The notes below the pieces were generated by a model. It worked only from the letters and a program-made list of their open reading frames with translations, was not told the origin of the DNA and did no database searches. A stretch of DNA of 64,000 nucleotides from Orobanche coerulescens. Its lineage: Eukaryota > Streptophyta > Magnoliopsida > Lamiales > Orobanchaceae. The translations under genes were made by a program, and so were the position numbers. The stretch covers positions 32,684,231 to 32,748,230 of the forward strand of contig CM065817.1 of NCBI GenBank assembly GCA_033398695.1, read 5' to 3'. Positions 1 to 11,900 of the stretch are shown here, piece after piece. Every line of letters begins with the position of its first letter. Position 1 is the stretch's first letter.

Positions 1-62
1 GAGACTTGGGGACTTTTATTGATCAGAACGAAGGAATATATACAAATTTATATATGTACAAG

Positions 63-790
63 TAGGGCTGGCAAAAAAATCCGAAAAATTCGATATCCGT
101 CCGAAATATCTGTATTCGTATTCGAAAAAAGCGAATATTATCCGTATCCGAAAAAAAGCGGATACGGATATTATTCGTATTCGAAAATTCCGGATACGGA
201 TATGGATATAGACGCATCCGTATCCGAAAATATCCGTATCCGAGATAAATTATATATATTATATAATTTTAATATATTTTTAATATATAATTACAAAATA
301 TAACACATTTTATATTTATAATAATATAAATTTTTATAAATATAATTTGGCTTTAGATCTTAGTAGATTACTGCTATAATTTAGTGATATTCCCAAATTT
401 TCAAAAAATAAAAAAGTAATTTGGTTGGAGATCTTAATAGATATTTAATTAAATGATATGTTTATACTAAGTTATCTATAATTATTTCTTTCTTTAACAC
501 AACAATCAAGTAGCCCAAGTAGTTGGAGTGTGGTTTTAAAAATCCACAAAGAGAGGGGTTGTGGGTTCAAATCCCTTTACACCCATTTATTTTTGAAAAA
601 TAAACCAGGAATTGCAGATTCGGATTCGGATATTATCCGTATCCGGATAATATTCGCCGGATTCGGATACGGATAAAGTTTTCCCGGATATTCCCGGATT
701 CGGATACGGATTCGGATATGAATTTCTGGTTCCGGATTCGAATACGGATATAGCCATATTCGTATCCGTATTATCCGATTGCCACCCCTA
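63..790. mobile_element. Non-autonomous hAT-type element (hAT1)
   Basis: The element starts TAGGGCTGGCAA and ends TTGCCACCCCTA, which are imperfect terminal inverted repeats. It is flanked by a perfect 8 bp duplication, TGTACAAG (55-62 and 791-798). An 8 bp duplication with short TIRs of this type is characteristic of the hAT superfamily. The subterminal 150-180 bp on both sides are dense in GGATACGGATA / TATCCGTATCC motifs, in both orientations, plausibly the transposase-binding repeats. The centre (about 250-600) is AT-rich and has no transposase or BED zinc-finger coding, so the copy must depend on an autonomous relative. It also carries a tRNA-like segment at 508-585. Confidence 0.86.
508..585 (+). 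other. tRNA-like segment inside hAT1
   Basis: TAGCCCAAGTAGTTGG resembles a pol III A box, and GGGTTCAAATCCC, about 50 bp downstream, is a near-consensus B box in a T-arm-like hairpin. The acceptor stem does not pair and no sound anticodon arm forms. I read it as a tRNA-derived relic or captured promoter module, not a functional tRNA. Confidence 0.45.
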
Positions 791-902
791 TGTACAAGGC
801 GTTCTATTCTTTATTTTTATAGTAGAAAAGGGATATAATTTAGGGATTTCATTCCATATCAAAATATTATATTATACCCTTTTGATATTATATTCGTATA
901 CG

Positions 903-1129
903 TGTTCCGGGAATTATTATTCCCGTGATGTGTCTTACCTAATACTGATTGTAGATACATAGATGGAAGGTTCCAGATCCTTCTAGAGGTAGTAGGATCC
1001 TATTAGATGTCTTACCTTATCTAGGAATCCTATGTATGGAAGGACTCTCATTGTAATGCCTTTATAAAGGCCCCTCTATCATTGTTATGAATACAATTGA
1101 TTTGTTGTCTTTTACTTTCTCCTCAAACA
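903..1129 (+). repeat. 5' LTR of element A
   Basis: Begins TGTTCCGGG and ends CTCAAACA (TG...CA). A TATA box (TTTATAAAGG, 1061-1070) lies about 60 bp before the LTR end, so the transcript start should fall near 1090. It differs from the copy B LTRs at several diagnostic sites (TTCCAG/TTCTAG, TTTATAA/TATATAA, CATTG/CAGTG), so A and B are separate sublineages. Confidence 0.88.
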
Positions 1130-1142
1130 CGTTATCAGCACG
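1130..1142 (+). other. Primer-binding site of element A
   Basis: CGTTATCAGCACG directly follows the LTR. The same string follows the 5' LTR of B (8123-8135) and, on the minus strand, of the unrelated element C (20780-20792). Its position and conservation identify it as the PBS; the priming tRNA is not determined here. Confidence 0.7.
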
Positions 1143-1350
1143 TAGCTCGAACGAAGAAAAAAAAAATCGGCCAAGCCGACCGCTGCCAGCCACCACCGGA
1201 CTGCCAGCCACTGCCGTCCGCCGTCTGCTGCCAGCCACCACCGGACTGCCAGCCACTGCCGCCGCCGGACCGCCGCCTCCGCCGCCGGACCTCCGTCGCC
1301 GCCGACCGCCGCCGACCAGCTCCAGTCCAGTCCGGTTGTGACCCGACCAG
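1143..1350 (+). other. Variable GC-rich leader of element A
   Basis: This GC-rich stretch contains a 32 bp direct repeat (1184-1215 and 1229-1260, beginning TGCCAGCCACC), then CCGCC-rich sequence. Short frames across it read as proline/arginine-rich peptides on both strands, the expected by-product of CCG-rich DNA, so I do not call a gene. Copy B has unrelated, longer sequence at this place, while the flanks of the segment match between copies. Confidence 0.7.
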
Positions 1351-1566
1351 GTTGCCGACCCGATCTGCTCGGCTTCAGCCGCGATCTGATCGAAGCATCG
1401 CCGGATCGTCGAAACGGTTTTATGCACGTGATATTTAATGCTTGAAAACCTAGTGCAATCGAGACAAAACCTATCAAAATCGAAAAAAAAAAAGCCGAGA
1501 GACGAGAATTTCCGCGCGAGAATTTTCTGCACAACGCAGTCGTACGAAAATCACGTTTCCCGTTTC

Positions 1567-1649
1567 GTTAACCGTCGGATCGGTGTGAAATTTTGGCAGC
1601 AACTTCCCAACACAAATATCTGTATATTCAACGGTGGAGATCGGATTCT
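1567..1649 (+). other. Conserved leader block shared with elements B and C
   Basis: The block runs from GTTAACCGTCGGATC through TGAAATTTT to TTCAACGGTGGAGATCGGAT. The same order and spacing occur in B (8832-8914) and, inverted, in C (20583-20665), although the C LTR is unrelated. Its place downstream of the PBS suggests an RNA-level role such as packaging, dimerisation or translation control, but that is inference. Confidence 0.65.
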
Positions 1650-1749
1650 GTGTAATATTGGTTACTGAATCTACTGCCGAACAGAAGCAGATTTTTACGA
1701 AGAAATTTGGAGATCCGACCTCATCCAATACCGAGCTGCTGCATCGCCG

Positions 1750-4700
1750 CGCTCGAGTCCTTTTTCGGCCGAATTATTGAGCCCAGTAGCCCTATCCGGG
1801 CGTTTCTCAACTCTCCATTTTTTTTTCCTACTCAATAATTCATTTGTTCATTAATTTGTACACTTATGAATCTTACATGTTTATGTTTTACGTGTATATA
1901 GGAAAATACGTCGCTCATGATGATGTGCACGCTATGGAGAAAAAGCCATATTTATCCCGTTCAAGGATCAAAGTAAATATAGAACGGAGTACCCACGGAA
2001 ATATGTTGCTCATATGGAGAGAATCTCCCGTTCAAGGATCAAAGCATATATGAAACCAAGTACCCGTAAGACTTTATTAAAGTTCTCGTTTTTCAATTCC
2101 TCTCTTTTGGGAAATTTTTTTGGGGTGGGTATTTGGGTTCTTTATCTCCCACGCTACTTTGCGGTGGATGAGACAATGAGAGGTGGTATCACTCTCGGAT
2201 GTCGAAGTAAAGCGTGTGTGATCGGGGAGTCACGGATAATTGTTGAAAGTCGATAGTTGTGGTTGTTGCATACACCACGTTTTGGGTGCGATTTGATGTT
2301 GCTTTGTTTTGTCGATTTTAAACCAACAATTAAATAAAGCGAACATTGTCGATAACGGTAAAGTTATGACTCGTTCATGATTAGTCACGCATTTGTGACA
2401 TACAAATGGGACAAACATCGATTGCGACGGATATGTCGTGGTTAAAATCGATTTGTGACGAAATTGTCACGTTGAATTGGCGACCACCACGTTGGTCTTG
2501 ACCCAATCTCATACTTGGAAAACTCCATCTTTCAGCTTATTAAAAATAAAATATTGCATATGGGTGTAGACATGTATCGTCTCCTTGCAATATGATATAT
2601 GGAAGAATGTACGAGTAATTCTCATGAATTTTAACATGTAAGGCAATGGCATATTGCGGTAAATACATGAATTCGTTGACCTCGATTATAGTTCGTATGA
2701 CTATAGGTCCGAATACTTTTACGAGTATTTGTAAAGGCATGTGCCTTATACATTTGACTATGTTTAGTCGATCTTATTGGATGGTCAAGACGAGTTGGTT
2801 ATGGTATATTCATTATGTCTCATGGTTCAAAATACTTAATTATGATGCACCGCGTTGTATCCATATAACATGGCTATTATGACGTATGCTTGCAAATTGA
2901 GAATTAAATTACTTGGTTGATTGATGCACTTCGGTGGATTTTGTCTACACTTTTGATCATGACTAGGCGCATCCTTCTTGGTATTTGTTTATGCTTTGAA
3001 AGTTCAAACGGAATCAGTGGTTTTTAAACAGCCTTAGCTGTACCGACATTCCTACTTTCTCTGCAAGTCTACCAAGTTGGAGTTACCGAAAGGATCATTA
3101 GTCGAGATAAGAAATCGAACACCCTGCTGCGTTTAAACGCACATATGGCTGTCATTGCCATGTTATTGCATCAACACTTATGCCATTGGATATGGTCTCA
3201 ACCTTGTTTTTTCACTAAACTTGGGAAAAACTAAACAACCAATTAAAACATGCACTGTGATCTGAGTTTAATGATCCGTGTGGTGCACAATATATGGATA
3301 GAAAGATACGGAAGTCTAGTTTCCAGAACATCTGACCGTTCGTCCATAGCCTTCCTAACAAGGGAGTTATTGCTGTTTTAGTGAACAAAGGTCAAGCTGC
3401 GCGGAATTTTTTTCCAGCGATTGTGCTAACTTTTGTCCCAACCAACTTGGTTCCCATCTTAAATTTGCAAGTGGTCTTATGACACATATTTTTTAACCTT
3501 TTTTGGCGAATTTGCCATAGATGATGCGATTTTGGTATGCGTTATACGCTAAACTATCATCTTTCAAATGTTGAAAAACAGTTTCCTTGGGGAAGCCCAA
3601 AATACGCACCCTTATAAGAAGGTCGAGCGTGTGCATGGTAGTGTCACACCATGCTTGTGTCGTAATTTTGCCCTTTAGGCATATAACCTTTCCATGTTAT
3701 GCACTCAATATGATAGATCATTTTGATCATATCAAATATAAAATCTCTATGTTGTTAGAGTATTCGCTATGCTCATGATTATAAAATTTTGCAAGCGAAA
3801 TTGAGTGCGTATTAAGCTATTTTCAAGGAACATGATATTTTTGGATTTCGGTTTATAAATCCATTGTGACTATGATGAGTAGGTCATCACAATCAATGAG
3901 CGGTATGATGCTCAAGTTGTTGAATGCCGAATGGCATTTTCTAGTCACATATGTTCCGTAACAATTGAACCATGTTATGACTCGATGATATATATGCCAA
4001 AGTGTATCACTCATAGCATCTCATTGTGATTTGTGAGAATAAAATCTTATGCATCACTTGTATTGGATATGCGAAAGGAAAAATATTCATGAGTCAATAT
4101 GGTCCGGCTTGCATCGGTTTGTGTAACCAGAAGATGTATTGGGACATTGACACATTTAGGCTTTAATAGTCCGGAATTTGGACAATTTGATGATCCATAT
4201 ACCACGGTATTGTCATGGACATCATTTTATTTGAACAAAGAAACCAGTTGGATCAAAGACACCAAAGTACGTTGGTGGAGTCGTGAGAAAGGCTCATGAC
4301 CGATGATGATATTTATGTCATTCGCGTCTTGTTTTAATAAACATGTGTGACGCCAAAGACCCCCCCCCCAATGATCCTTCTTATCCATGTTCATTGATTT
4401 AAGCCTATTCTTTGGCACGATTAGGAGACGACACCCTCCTATGCTAAAGAGAATAATGTAGCGACTCGCATAAGCATGGTGCTGAGTCCTCCCTTTTCAC
4501 CGAGTCCTTATACATACATGATCATAAGTATTAGCCTGAGTGGCTTATGATCCTATGATGGTGTTCACAAATGGTCGTACTCAAGTAATAACATTTATAT
4601 GTTATGTTGTTCCTTCGACAATGATTGATAAGTTGATGAAACCTGCGTTATGGTTGTCCAACTTGCGGACCAGTCATTGTAAAGGTCGGTTCACCCACTT

Positions 4701-7455
4701 TTTAGACCAAGTCTTAAAGTGAAATTTTAACGAGTACTTCCTAACATACAAGGCTACCTTCTCACAAATTTTGGTGCCATTTGGAGACTTGGAAGGAGGT
4801 GAACCACTTAAATGAAGTTTTCACATACCACCACCGTCCTATCAACTAGTTCGATGTCATTTTGACCGATTTCGACCACAAGGTTGATGGTTTTGGAATC
4901 CTAAACACCCGTTTATACATGCTCACGAAATTTTGAGGTGTTTGGGGCTGGTGAAGGGAGTGAACTCTTCAAGAAAGCATTAGAGGTTCGATAAAACCAA
5001 CGGCTTTATCATCGGTTCAATCGTTTCTTTATGTTCGATCCCGGTGGTGCATGGTGGCGGTTTTGTTGAATTCTCAAGACCGGTAGCTACGGCTATGTAG
5101 CATAGGTAAACATGTCATATTCACCTATACCTATCATCATTCAAATGCTTAGTTACGAGTGTAAAGATGCATTTTGTTAAGCTGATTGTGTTAACAATCA
5201 AAACCTTTATCGTCCACATGTTCATGTGCCAAAAGTGCGTCACCACAACGCATTATGACGGGTTATAAATGATGAATATGACATGCGCTTTCACTCATAG
5301 TCCGCTTAAAATATACCTTGGCGACGATCTCGTAAGTCACTTTGATGAGCCATCTTACCGTCGTTAGGGAGATGCGACGATCATGTTCAAGTAGAACGAC
5401 TTGGAAATTGTCGTAGTTTGTCCCTACTGTGTCTCACCAAGTTCCCTAAAGTGACGAGATTAAATACATGCTGCAAACATGTCTGCAAGGATTGTGTCCG
5501 GTCATGGACGTTCGTCACCTATAAATGGTGATATGGTAACACCACAAATTGTGGTAGATGGTGTTACTAGGCCGTGGATCTCATAGAGTATTGGGATGCC
5601 ACTTGGTTCGATAAATACTCTCGCTAAGAATGTATGCGAGCTTGGTACATGAAACTTGATCATATGATCAAATGAACTCATCCGTCTCATGTGATTCTGG
5701 ATTATAGTCATTATTGGGGGACGCCTCAAAGAATGCCAATCCATAAAGAGTACTCTATGAATAAAGCCGGTACATGAGGACGTGGAATGTGAGTTTAATC
5801 GAACCATACTTCGTTGAAAATCTACAACGTTGTAGCCTTGGCCTAAAATGGAAACATATGCGACTCCAGTATAAACAAAGTGATAGCCCTTTGTTGAAGT
5901 GGTGCCGACACTCCAAAGATAAGATCTATCCGTATACTTTGTTAAAGCGAGTGAGAGAAAGAGTTAAACTCACCTCATGGCGCGAGGTTTCTCATGAACG
6001 CATCGAATCGACTACGATGACACGAAACTTAGTTGTCTTATCGTAATGGATGTTATAGCATCCACTATCTTTTGATTAGATAGTTTCCCAAAGCGACGTG
6101 CGGCTTGTGGTTAAATCTTATCTTAGTGGGAACTAAGTTAAGTGATGAAAGGATCTCGTGGTGGATCGGACTCAAATCAAGTGGCTCGACCACGGAGCGC
6201 GTCGACAAGTGATTGTCGGGAACGCATACTAAGTATATACTTGATTTGGAAGAGATATGAAGCTTTTGCGTGTAAAACTAAGGGTTTATAGTGATGTACT
6301 CTTATGAGACTAAGAGATTCCGCTAAATCCAAAGTTAAGAATGAAAGGATCTTGGGACACTTGATGATGCGTATTCATCAATCGGTTTAAGGCAATCTAA
6401 GGGACGGTTTCCCTAAGAGACGATAAAGTAATGCCTATATGATTCCCAATGACTAGTCGAAGTCATCATAAGACTTGGCTCACTTAAGTGATGATGCGAT
6501 CTTAAGAGAAAAGTACGGTATTATGTACTCATGTTTGACTCGATGTACTCATTCGTAATAATCCGGTAAAGCCACCGTGATGATGGCTCAGGATGCGCTC
6601 ACGCAATGTCCGTGATTGACAAGAAGCTTGAAGCTCGCTCTATCTCGATAAAAGGACACTTGAAACGATACCCGAATGCGCCTGAATGTGTTGGTCTATC
6701 TCCCATATGACCTACAGGCGGCTCACTTGATGGAAAATGGTGAAATTGGTGCCATTGGAAAGGTTTGTGTCTACTTTCCAAGGAAACCAACCATTTGATC
6801 ACATCCATCATGTTGAGTGACATATGACTATTGTTGCAAAGTAGGACGGGATATGTCCTAATTTCTTTGAGTCAACTTCGATAGAGCTTTGTGATCTGCT
6901 CAGTCGATCTAGGTTACGTCGTATGTGAATGAAAAGCTATGGGTGTCTAGTTTTCATAAGTTCTTACAGTCTCGTTGATACCTATTGAATCGAAGAAGTT
7001 ATGGTGATTTGGTGCATAGAGGTCAAGACTTTGGAAAACTTGATAAGTCTTTAGTGACTCTGCACTTTGGATGTGTCGCGCTCTTTTTGTCCTTAGACCA
7101 AGGTTTGTTTTTCCCATTGGGTTTCACTTGGTAAGGTTTTTAACGAGGCGACCTATGAGAACATCCAGGACAATGATGCGTTGTACTTGCTCAACTTAGA
7201 CCAAGAGGTATTTTTCCCTGGGTTTTCCTTGGTATAGTTGTGAGGGCAACTTGGCATCCGACTCCTATGATTTGAGGTACTCATCAGGGGGAGTCGTTAT
7301 GTATACATCAGGGGGAGTATACATGACATGTTATGTTGGTGCGTTGCAATCTTTTCCTCATCAAGTCTTTGTTTTTCCCATGGGGTTTTGTTTTGGCTTG
7401 GAATAGGTTTTTACGAAGGCAACATCTTCTGCACCATTGTTGTATTAGTGCTCGA
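1750..7455 (+). other. Non-coding internal region of element A
   Basis: About 5.7 kb with stops in every frame on both strands; the longest open stretch is about 100 codons and resembles nothing I know. It aligns along its whole length with the internal region of B, nearly base for base in the first part. From about 4860 to 7460, A lacks or changes one to three bases at many places. The last 400 bp carry CATCAGGGGGAG twice (7282-7318) and polypurine-rich sequence before the 3' LTR. Confidence 0.75.
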
Positions 7456-7463
7456 CACGGGAG

Positions 7464-7689
7464 TGTTAAGGAATTATTATTCCCGTGATGTGTCTTACCT
7501 AATACTGATTGTAGATACATAGATGGAAGGTTCCAGATCCTTCTAGAGGTAGTAGGATCCTATTAGATGTCTTACCTTATCTAGGAATCCTATGTATGGA
7601 AGGACTCTCATTGTAATGCCTTTATAAAGGCCCCTCTATCATTGTTATGAATACAATTGATTTGTTGTCTTTTACTTTCTCCTCAAACA
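7464..7689 (+). repeat. 3' LTR of element A
   Basis: Shares the A-type diagnostic bases with the 5' LTR at 903. Its first bases read TGTTAAGG rather than TGTTCCGGG, and the preceding polypurine tract is shortened to GGGAG, where B has AGGGGGAG. Confidence 0.86.
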
Positions 7690-7896
7690 GGAGTCTATTT
7701 ATTATTTCTAAAGAAATAGTTATCATGATGATTTTGCGAGTACAAGTAATACTCGATTAGGTTTAGTATTGATGGTAAGTTTATTATGATAACATGAGAA
7801 CATGTTGAGAATATATTGGGAGTAAGTTAAAGATATTGATGAGATTGAGTTGTAGATGAGAAATTAACCGATAGATTATTACAAAAATTTCATGTA
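7690..7896. other. Spacer between LTR elements A and B
   Basis: AT-rich sequence with no open frame. It ends in ATGTA (7892-7896), the target duplication of element B, so it formed one sequence with 14994-15514 before B inserted. It may be part of an older LTR, but I cannot assign a family. Confidence 0.4.
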
Positions 7897-8122
7897 TGTT
7901 CCGGGAATTATTATTCCCGTGATGTGTCTTACCTAATACTGATTGTAGATACATAGATGGAAGGTTCTAGATCCTTCTAGAGGTAGTAGGATCCTATTAG
8001 ATGTCTTACCTTATCTAGGAATCCTATGTATGGAAGGACTCTCATTGTAATGCCTATATAAAGGCCCCTCTATCAGTGTTATGAATGAATTGATTTGCTG
8101 TCTTTTACTTTCTCCTCAAACA
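7897..8122 (+). repeat. 5' LTR of element B
   Basis: TGTTCCGGG...CTCAAACA, with TATA box CTATATAAAGG at about 8053-8063. It appears identical to the 3' LTR at 14763. Confidence 0.9.
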
Positions 8123-8135
8123 CGTTATCAGCACG
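8123..8135 (+). other. Primer-binding site of element B
   Basis: CGTTATCAGCACG immediately follows the LTR, identical to the site in element A. Confidence 0.7.
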
Positions 8136-8635
8136 TAGTATCTCAACTGAGTAGAAAAAAATTCGTCCGAAATTCAGAAATTCCGAAAAAAAAAAAGAAA
8201 AAAGAAAAAAAAAATCGGAAACCCTATTTCCCATCTCATGTGATGGACACCATCGCCGCCCACCTACACGGATCCGAACCGAGGCGTCGCCGCATGGCCG
8301 TCTGCACCACCAGATCCTACTCCTCCGGCTCCCGTCGTTCTTCCCCTGCGCAACTCGCCCCCGCCCGCTGCTCGGTTTTTCGCCCGCCGCTCAAGCGCAG
8401 ATCGTCGCCCGTCCAGATCGTCGCCCCCTGCTCGGTTTTTTTTTTCGATCTTCCCAGGAGCTTCTCGTCCAGTCATCCAGCCCCGATCGGCCTAAATTCC
8501 AACCGCGATCCGCCGTGCACAGCAGTCCAATCCAAATATACACCGGTCGTCTTCCCCAGATCCCGACCAGCTTATCTTCCAGGTCCGACTGCAACCAAGT
8601 CCGTGTTTGGCCCGTCCCGGTTTGTACCTGACCCG
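8136..8635 (+). other. Variable leader of element B
   Basis: About 500 bp that do not match the A leader (1143-1350). It starts A-rich (A-runs near 8150-8220) and then becomes C-rich. An open frame from 8081 to 8653 crosses the LTR end, PBS and leader; its product is low-complexity Ser/Pro/Arg with no known domain, so I do not call a gene. Similarity with A resumes at TTGCCGACCCGATCT (8636, and 1351 in A). Confidence 0.65.
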
Positions 8636-8831
8636 GTTGCCGACCCGATCTGATCGAAGCACCGCCGGATCGTCCAAACAGTTTTATGCACTCGATATTT
8701 AATGCTTGAAAACCTAGTGCAATCGAGACAAAACCTATCAAAATCGAAAAAAAAAAAGCCGAGAGACGAGAATTTCCGCGCATGAATTTTCTGCACAGCG
8801 CAGTCGTACGAAAATCACGTTTCCCGTTTCT

Positions 8832-8914
8832 TTAACCGTCGGATCGGTGTGAAATTTTGGCAGCAACTTTCCAACACAAATATCTGTATATTCAACGGTG
8901 GAGATTGGATTATG
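8832..8914 (+). other. Conserved leader block in element B
   Basis: Counterpart of 1567-1649 in A with a few substitutions (for example GAGATTGGAT instead of GAGATCGGAT). It is also recognisable in element C. Confidence 0.65.
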
Positions 8915-11900
8915 TGTAATATTGGTTACTGAATCTACTGCCGAACAGAAGCAGATTTTTACGAAGAAATTTGGAGATCCGACCTCATCCAATACCGAGC
9001 TGCTGCATCGCCGCGCTCGAGTCCTTTTTCGGCCGAATTATTGAGCCCAGTAGCCCTATCCGGGCGTTTCTCAACTCTCCATTTTTTTCCTACTCAATGA
9101 TTCATTTGTTCATTAATTTGTACACTTATGAATCTTACATGTTTATGTTTTACGTGTATATAGAAAAATACGTCGCTCATGATGATGTGCACGCTATGGA
9201 GAAAAAGCCATATTTATCCCGTTCAAGGATCAAAGTAAATATAGAACGGAGTACCCACGGAAATATGTTGCTCATATGGAGAGAATCTCCCGTTCAAGGA
9301 TCAAAGCATATATGGAACCAAGTACCCGTAAGATTTTATTAAGTTCCCGTTTTTCAATTCCTCTCTTTTTGGGAAATTTTTTTTGGGGAATTGGGTATTT
9401 GGGTTCTTTATCTCCCACGCTACTTTGCGGTGGATGAGACAATGAGAGGTGGTATCACTCTCGGATGTCGAAGTAAACTGTGTGACGGTCCTGGGGGAGT
9501 CACGGATAATTGTTGAAAGTCGATATTTGTGGTTGTTGCATACACCACATTTTGGGTGCGATTTGATGTCGCCGTTTTGTCGATTTTAAACCAACAATTG
9601 AAAAAAATGAACATTGTCGGTAACGGTAAAGTTATGACTCGTTCATGATTAGTCACGGATTTGTGACATACAAATGGGACAAACATCGATTGCGACGGAT
9701 ATGTCGTGGTTAAATCGATTTGTGACGGAATTGTCACGTTGAATTGAGCGACCACCACTTGGTCTTGACCCAATCCCATACTTGGAAAACTCCATCTTTC
9801 ATCTTATTAAAATAAAATATTGCATGTGGGTATAGACATGCACCGTCTCCTTGCAACATGATATATGAAAGAATGTACGAGTAATTCTTATAAATTTTAA
9901 CATGTAAAGCAATGGCATATTGCGGTAAATACATGAATTCGTTGACCTCGATTATAGTTCGTATGACTATAGGTCCGAATACTTTTCCGAGTATTTGTAA
10001 AGGCATGTGCCTTATACATTTGACTATGTTTAGTCGATTCATTGGATGATCAAGACGAGTTGGTTATGGTATATTCATTATGTCTCATGGTTCAAAATGC
10101 TTAATTATGATGCACCGTGTTGCATCCATATAACATGACTATTATGACGTATGCTTGCAAATTGAGAATTAAAATACTTGGTTGATTGATGCACTTTGGT
10201 GGATTTTGTCTACACGTTTGATCATGACTAGGCGCATCCTTCTTGGTATTTGTTTATGCTTTGAAAGTTCAAATGGAATCAGTGGTTTTTAAACAGCCTT
10301 AGCTGTACCGACATTCCTACTTTCTCTGCAAGTCTACCAAGTTGGAGTTACCGAAAGGATCATTAGTCGAGATAAGAAATCGAACACCCTGATGCGTTTA
10401 AACGCACCTATGGCTGTCATTGTCATGGTTTTGCATCAACACTTATGCCATTGGATATGGTCTCAACCTTGTTTTCTCACTAAACTTGGGAAATACTAAA
10501 CAGCCAATTAAAACATGCACTGTGATCTGAGTTTAATGATCCGTGTGGTGCACAATATATGGATAGAAAGATACGGAAGTCTAGTTTTCAGAACATCTGA
10601 CCGTTCATCCATAGCCTTCCTAACAAGAGAGTTATAGTTGTTTTAGTGAACAAAGGTCAAGCTGCGCGGAATTTTATTCCCAGCGATTGTGCTAACTTTT
10701 GTCTCAACCAACTTGGTTCCCATCTTGAATTTGCAAGTGGTCTTATGACACATATTTTTCAACCTCTTTTTGGCCGAATTTGCCATATATGATGTAGTTT
10801 TTGGTATGCGTTGTACGCTAAACTATCATCTTTCAAATGTTGAAAAACAGTTTCCTTGGGGAGCCCAAAATACGCACCCTTATAAGAAGGTCGAGCGTGT
10901 GCATGGTAGTGTTACACCATGCTTGCGTCATAATTTTGCCCCTTAGGCATATAACCTTGCCATGTTATGCACTCAATATGATAGATCATTTTGATCATAT
11001 CAAGTATAAAATCTCTATGTTGTTAGAGTGTTCGCTATGCTCATGTTTGTAAAATTTTGCAAGCGAAATTGAGTGCGTATTAAGCTATTTTCAAGGAACA
11101 CGATATTTTTGGATTTCGGTTTATAAATCCATTGTGACTATGATGACTAGGTCATCACAATAAATGAGTGGTAAATTCTCAAGTTGTTGAATGCCGAATG
11201 GCGTTTTCTAGTCACATATGTTCCGTAACAATTGAACCATGTTATGACTCGATGATACATATGCCAAAGTGTATCACTCATAGCATCTCATTATGATTTG
11301 TGAGAATAAAATCTTATGCATCACTTGTATTGGATATGTGAAAGGAAAAATATTCATGAGTCAATATGGTCTGGCTTGCATCGGTTTGTGTAACCAGAAG
11401 ATGTATTGGGACATTGACACATTTAGGCTTTAATAGTCCTAATTTGGACAATTTGATGATCCATATACCACGGTATTGTCATGGAAATCATTTTCTTTGA
11501 ACAAAGAAACTAGTTGGATCAAAGACACCAAAGTACGTTGGTGGAGTCGTGAGCAGGGCTCATGACCAATGATGATATTTATGTCATCCGCGTCTTGCTT
11601 TCATAAGCATGTGTGACGCCAAAGACCCCCCCAATGATCCTCCTTAGCCATGTTCATTGATTTAAGCCTATTCTTTGGCACGATTAGGAGATGACACCCT
11701 CCTATGCTAAAGAGAATAATGTAGCGACTCGCATAAGCATGGTGCTGAGTCCTCCCCTTTCACCGAGTCCTTATACATACATGATCATAAGTATTAGCCT
11801 GAGTGGCTTATGATGCTATGATGGTGTTCACAAATGGTCGTACTCAAGTGATAACATTTATATGTTATGTTGTTCCTTTGACAATGATTGATAAGTTGAT

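Larger units (their letters stand above)
1..902 (-). mobile_element. LTR-like remnant, antisense, split by a hAT element
   Basis: The flanks of the first hAT element (1-62 and 799-902) join into one continuous sequence once the insert and one target duplication are removed. On the minus strand the joined sequence carries a TATA-like TATAAAAATA and then an AATAAAAG-like stretch near the window start, as in the R/U5 part of a plant LTR. No partner LTR or internal domain is visible, so this is an inference from composition and layout. It ends where LTR element A begins at 903. Confidence 0.35.
903..7689 (+). mobile_element. Non-coding LTR retrotransposon copy A (LARD-like)
   Basis: A complete LTR element: 227 bp 5' LTR (903-1129), PBS (1130-1142), about 6.3 kb internal, and 226 bp 3' LTR (7464-7689). 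All six frames of the internal region are closed at short intervals, and I find no gag, protease, integrase, RT or RNase H motif. The two LTRs agree except for a few bases at the start of the 3' LTR (TGTTAAGG instead of TGTTCCGGG). This matches a large retrotransposon derivative, a non-autonomous element moved by proteins supplied in trans. The five bases on the two sides (ATACG and GAGTC) do not match, so the target duplication is lost or the copy is recombinant. Near the 3' end, motifs such as CATCAGGGGGAG and GGGTTTTCCTTGGTA resemble the non-coding 3' region of plant copia elements. Confidence 0.85.

Noticed and set aside
1087..1534. Overlapping open frames of 84-156 codons on both strands near the element A leader
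   Set aside because: They cross LTR, PBS and CCG-rich repeat, give low-complexity Pro/Arg/Ala proteins, and are not conserved in copy B.
8081..8653. 190-codon open frame at the start of element B
   Set aside because: It begins in the LTR, runs through the PBS, is low in complexity and has no counterpart in copy A.
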